From Iningainema tapete BLCC-T55 (GTDB lineage: Bacteria > Cyanobacteriota > Cyanobacteriia > Cyanobacteriales > Nostocaceae), in NCBI RefSeq assembly GCF_014698965.1, contig NZ_JACXAE010000046.1:62001-126000 (forward strand): a stretch of DNA of 64,000 nt, written 5' to 3'. The notes beneath the pieces were generated by a model, which saw only the letters and a program-made list of their open reading frames with translations, made no database searches and was not told the origin of the DNA. Positions 60,839 through 64,000 of this stretch are shown here, one piece after another; the first letter of the stretch is position 1, and the number at the start of each line of letters is the position of its first letter. Position numbers and translations under genes: made by a program.

Positions 60839-63727
60839 ATGAATACATTTTCTGTTTGCTTAGGTTTAGTGAATGGTATCTTGACGGCTGGAATGATGTT
60901 AAGAGCAATGGCTCAGGTGATACCTGATGGAACTACTAACACCACTGTCAACCCAAATGGTAATAATTTCACAATTCTTAATGGTATTGAAAAAGGTAAC
61001 AATTTATTTCATAGTTTCAGTAATTTCTCTGTGCCAACAGGTGGGTCAGCGACCTTTGATTTAGTAAATACGCCAAATATTACAACTATATTTAGTCGAG
61101 TTACGGGTGGAAATGTTTCTAATATTGATGGTTTGATTCGTACAGTCAATAGTAGTAACCCGGTAAGTTTATTTTTGCTCAATCCTGCGGGGATTGTGTT
61201 TGGGCAAAATGCTCGCTTGGATATTAGTGGATCTTTTGTGGGAACCACGGCGAATAGTATTAAGTTTGCCGATGGCTTAGAGTTTAGTGCAGCGAATTTG
61301 ACTAATCCGCCTCTACTCACAATGAGCGTGCCGATTGGTCTTCAGATGGGCACCAATCCCGGTAGCATAACTGTTCAGGGAACGGGGCATGGAGGCACTA
61401 ATCCCAGCAATTACTTTGCACCGCTCTACCCTAATGTGATAAACCCGCAATTGCAATTGCAACCCGGAAAAACTCTGGGATTCATCAGCAACGGCGTTAC
61501 TTTAGATGGCGCAAAGCTATCTGTTCCAGATGGACGGGTAGAAATTGGTAGCTTTGCCGCGAATCAAACCGTTCCCCTTCGTGTGTCACCAACCTTGACA
61601 TTTGACTATACCAACCTTCAGAATCAAGATATCACTCTGAAAAGAGCCGCGCTTGATGTGAGCGGTAACAATGGCGGTGGACTTCAAATCCAGGGGAAAC
61701 GAGTGAGTTTGACCGAAGGGACAGAACTGTTAGCTCACACGTTAGGAACCAATGGAACCGGACAAGGCATCATGCTTCGTGCTTCCGAATCCCTAGAATT
61801 ACTTAGTGCCAAGGGCGCGGGTCCAATTAGCAGCATCATGGCATCGGTACGACCGGGAGCATCGGGCAAAGGCGGAGATATTACGATTGAAACACCCAAT
61901 TTCAGAATGGCTTATGGTGTCTGGTTTAGGGCTGATCTTCTCGGTAGTGGGCAGGCGGGAAATGTCACCTTCCGCACTCAGAATTTTGAAATGATCGGGG
62001 CGGATGTCTCTGGTGGAGGCGAGGATGTTCTCAGCGATCTGTCAGTCGGATTATCAGGGAAAACTACTTTCGGCAAGGCAGGCATTCTCACAATTGATGC
62101 AGAACGGGTACGAATTGCTAATGGCGCAAGAATTCGCTCAGATATGTCAAACGGAGCAACTGGGCAACCTGCAAACATTCGTATTCAAGCAATTGATGTA
62201 GATGTAAGTGGAAGTCAGATCGAGGGCAATTTTTCCCCACCTCGCCATCTTAATAGTTGGATCTCGTCTACGATCGAACCGGGAACATCCGGTAGAGGAG
62301 GAAATATTACCCTTGATGCACAAAGACTCCGCTTCAGCAACGGTGGTAGTATTCGAGCCGATGTTTTGGGGACTGGAATAGGGGGAATCGTAACCTTGCA
62401 AGCACCTGATATTGAAGTTTCTGGCTATAATGTTACGGCAAGCCGCGTAACTCGCATTTCTGCTGCGGTGAGAGATGTGAATGCGAGCGGCAAAGGTGGC
62501 GACATATTAATTGAAACACAACGGCTACGATTGCTCGACGGTGGACAAATTAATGTCGGGACACAATCAAGACAGAATGGGGAGGCTGGCAAGTTAAAAG
62601 TGAATGCGGAGGAGTTTATTGAGATCAACAGTGCCTATATACGACCTGCGGGTGGCATAGTAACGAGTGGATTGCAGGCAATTGTTACTGAAAACTCAAG
62701 AGGGCGCGGTGGAAATATCGCTGTAACGACCCCTCAACTGCGCTTGATCAATGGGGGAGAAATTACCACCAGTATTTTTGGGAATGGGGATGCGGGCAAC
62801 ATTACCATTCAAGCTGGGACGGTGGAGGTCGCTGGTCGCACAATCGATGGACTCCAGCCCAGCCGTATTGCCGCAGCAACCAATCCTACCCTCACGAATT
62901 CAACTGGATCGGCTGGTTTAATCACTATACAAGCAGATCGGCTCACGATCAAAGATGGAGCTGAGATTTCAGTGAGTGGGCAGCAGTTGGGTGAAGCAGG
63001 TAACTTGAACATTAATGCAAATTTGCTGCGGCTAGACAATGCAAGCAGTCTGCGGGCAGAAGTTCTATCAGGCAGTAAGGGAAACATTACAATCAATGCA
63101 AACGCCGCAATCCTGCGTCGCGGAAGTCAGATTACAACCAATGCTGGAGCGAATGCAAACGGGGGCGATATTACGATTAATTCTCCGCTCGTTGTTGGTT
63201 GGGAAAATAGTGACATTATTGCCAATGCAATCGCAGGTCAAGGTGGCAATATTCAAATCACCACTCAAGGTATATTCGGGTTAAAATTCCGCAACCAACT
63301 TACTCCAGAAAACGACATCACAGCCAGTTCCCAATTTGGCGTTAACGGTACAGTTGATATTAATAATTTTGGCGTTGATCCCAATTCTGGCTTAGTTTAC
63401 CTGTCTGACAACTTAATCGATTCATCACAGCAAATTGCCACAGGTTGTGCTGACACAAATGGTAGTAGTTTTGTCGCAACCGGACGTGGTGGTATCCCAC
63501 AAAATCCCCATCAGCAGCTTTGGAGCGATCGCACTTGGGCTGATGTGCGCAATCTCTCCACTTACCGGAAAACGGGCGAAATTAGCGCACAAATTCCCAC
63601 ATCGCCTGAAATTGTTCAAGCCACTTCTTGGCGACGTAATGCGAGCGGCAAAATTGAGTTAGTTGCAGATACGAACCCTCCTCAAATGCAACGAGCATTA
63701 ACCTGTGTTCTGCTTCACGAAAGTTAA
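60839..63727 (+). CDS. TpsA-type exoprotein with filamentous-hemagglutinin N-terminal domain
   Basis: A 962-residue secreted beta-helix protein. A signal peptide ends near AMAQ (about residue 25), followed by the TPS domain (VIPDGTTNTTVNPNGNNFTI, then NNLFHSFSNFSVPTGGSATF, LFLLNPAGIVFGQNARLDISGSF). The remaining residues are beta-helix repeats of about 25 with GGNI/GDITI patterns (KGGDITIETPNFRM, RGGNITLDAQRLRFSNGG). It is exported by the preceding TpsB. There is no clear adhesion domain or protease at the C-terminus (ALTCVLLHES). ATG 60839 is the start. Confidence 0.92.
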   Translation: MNTFSVCLGLVNGILTAGMMLRAMAQVIPDGTTNTTVNPNGNNFTILNGIEKGNNLFHSFSNFSVPTGGSATFDLVNTPNITTIFSRVTGGNVSNIDGLIRTVNSSNPVSLFLLNPAGIVFGQNARLDISGSFVGTTANSIKFADGLEFSAANLTNPPLLTMSVPIGLQMGTNPGSITVQGTGHGGTNPSNYFAPLYPNVINPQLQLQPGKTLGFISNGVTLDGAKLSVPDGRVEIGSFAANQTVPLRVSPTLTFDYTNLQNQDITLKRAALDVSGNNGGGLQIQGKRVSLTEGTELLAHTLGTNGTGQGIMLRASESLELLSAKGAGPISSIMASVRPGASGKGGDITIETPNFRMAYGVWFRADLLGSGQAGNVTFRTQNFEMIGADVSGGGEDVLSDLSVGLSGKTTFGKAGILTIDAERVRIANGARIRSDMSNGATGQPANIRIQAIDVDVSGSQIEGNFSPPRHLNSWISSTIEPGTSGRGGNITLDAQRLRFSNGGSIRADVLGTGIGGIVTLQAPDIEVSGYNVTASRVTRISAAVRDVNASGKGGDILIETQRLRLLDGGQINVGTQSRQNGEAGKLKVNAEEFIEINSAYIRPAGGIVTSGLQAIVTENSRGRGGNIAVTTPQLRLINGGEITTSIFGNGDAGNITIQAGTVEVAGRTIDGLQPSRIAAATNPTLTNSTGSAGLITIQADRLTIKDGAEISVSGQQLGEAGNLNINANLLRLDNASSLRAEVLSGSKGNITINANAAILRRGSQITTNAGANANGGDITINSPLVVGWENSDIIANAIAGQGGNIQITTQGIFGLKFRNQLTPENDITASSQFGVNGTVDINNFGVDPNSGLVYLSDNLIDSSQQIATGCADTNGSSFVATGRGGIPQNPHQQLWSDRTWADVRNLSTYRKTGEISAQIPTSPEIVQATSWRRNASGKIELVADTNPPQMQRALTCVLLHES

Positions 63728-63789
63728 TGATGTTATTAATCATGCCATTTGGGGAACTCTATATTTAAATCAAGTAAAGGAAGTTTTTG

Positions 63790-64000
63790 GTGCTCAAAGC
63801 CTTACTCTTTCTATTTATATTCACAGCTGGGTTATTAACTCAAGGAATGCTGTTAACTGCAATGGCTCAGGTAACATCAGATGGGACTACTAACACCACT
63901 GTCAACCCAAATGGTAATAATTTTACAATTATTAACGGTACTGAAAAAGGTAGCAATTTATTTCATAGTTTCAGTAATTTCTCTGTACCAACAGGTGGGT
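63790..64000 (+). CDS. Second TpsA-type exoprotein, 5' part (cut by window end)
   Basis: The frame from GTG 63790 (Shine-Dalgarno AAGGAAG seven bases upstream) encodes a signal peptide ending AMAQ and the TPS domain start VTSDGTTNTTVNPNGNNFTI and KGSNLFHSFSNFSVPTGG, continuing off the window. From AMAQ onward it is nearly identical at the DNA level to the same region of the gene at 60839, so it is a recent tandem duplicate. Confidence 0.9.
   Translation, partial: MLKALLFLFIFTAGLLTQGMLLTAMAQVTSDGTTNTTVNPNGNNFTIINGTEKGSNLFHSFSNFSVPTGG

Overview
The window reads as chromosome from a filamentous, probably heterocyst-forming cyanobacterium (order Nostocales). The evidence is the very frequent HIP1 octamer GCGATCGC, cyanobacterial housekeeping genes (Rubisco accumulation factor raf1, menG, argH, coaX, larB), a flv3-flv1 flavodiiron pair, a giant Ser/Thr-His hybrid kinase, and dense short palindromic and heptanucleotide repeats typical of that group. 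No rRNA or tRNA gene was recognised.

Layout. 0-6.1 kb: a partly duplicated two-gene module (small conserved protein plus PIN-like protein), then two tandem lipoprotein solute-binding proteins separated by a broken Rpn-type nuclease gene. 6.1-17.6 kb: larB, argH, a tiny basic protein missed by long-ORF methods, Nudix, alpha/beta hydrolase, two broken repeat-protein genes (WD40, MORN), coaX, flv3 and flv1, a HEAT-repeat protein and a PadR regulator with palindromic operators. 17.6-18.3 kb: a three-repeat CRISPR array without cas genes. 18.3-28.3 kb: DUF5662, Uma2, dienelactone hydrolase, proline-iminopeptidase-like hydrolase, a truncated AraC and a truncated GNAT gene fused head to head, DUF445, menG, a REC-GAF regulator and raf1. 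28.4-37.4 kb: an island of different codon use carrying a three-subunit molybdenum hydroxylase (PaoABC type), a quinone-oxidoreductase-like enzyme, two aldo/keto reductases, an SDR and a divergent AraC regulator, plausibly an aldehyde/carbonyl detoxification island. 37.5-43.5 kb: BrnTA toxin-antitoxin, small regulators, a DUF6888/DUF6887 pair, a hydrolase and AraC gene bounded by inverted miniature elements, and a membrane glycosyltransferase whose 3' end is also present as a decayed copy 3.8 kb away. 43.6-55.6 kb: UvrD-like helicase, HpaI-type aldolase, a 2022-aa Ser/Thr kinase-ATPase-GAF-His kinase-REC protein, a second hybrid histidine kinase and a secreted two-repeat protein. 55.7-58.6 kb: two duplicated vapBC loci, each with a differently broken toxin, around a Uma2 gene. 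59-64 kb: a two-partner secretion cluster (TpsB and two tandem TpsA genes, the last cut by the window end).

The most unusual feature is how small palindromic or inverted-repeat elements have entered genes. They are kept in frame inside coaX and at several points of the giant kinase, they supply stop codons to raf1, the kinase and an AraC gene, and one with a clean 3-bp target duplication disrupts a vapC toxin. Several loci (PIN, Rpn, WD40, MORN, ABM, AraC/GNAT, vapC, glycosyltransferase 3' end) are remnants, so this is an actively rearranging genome.
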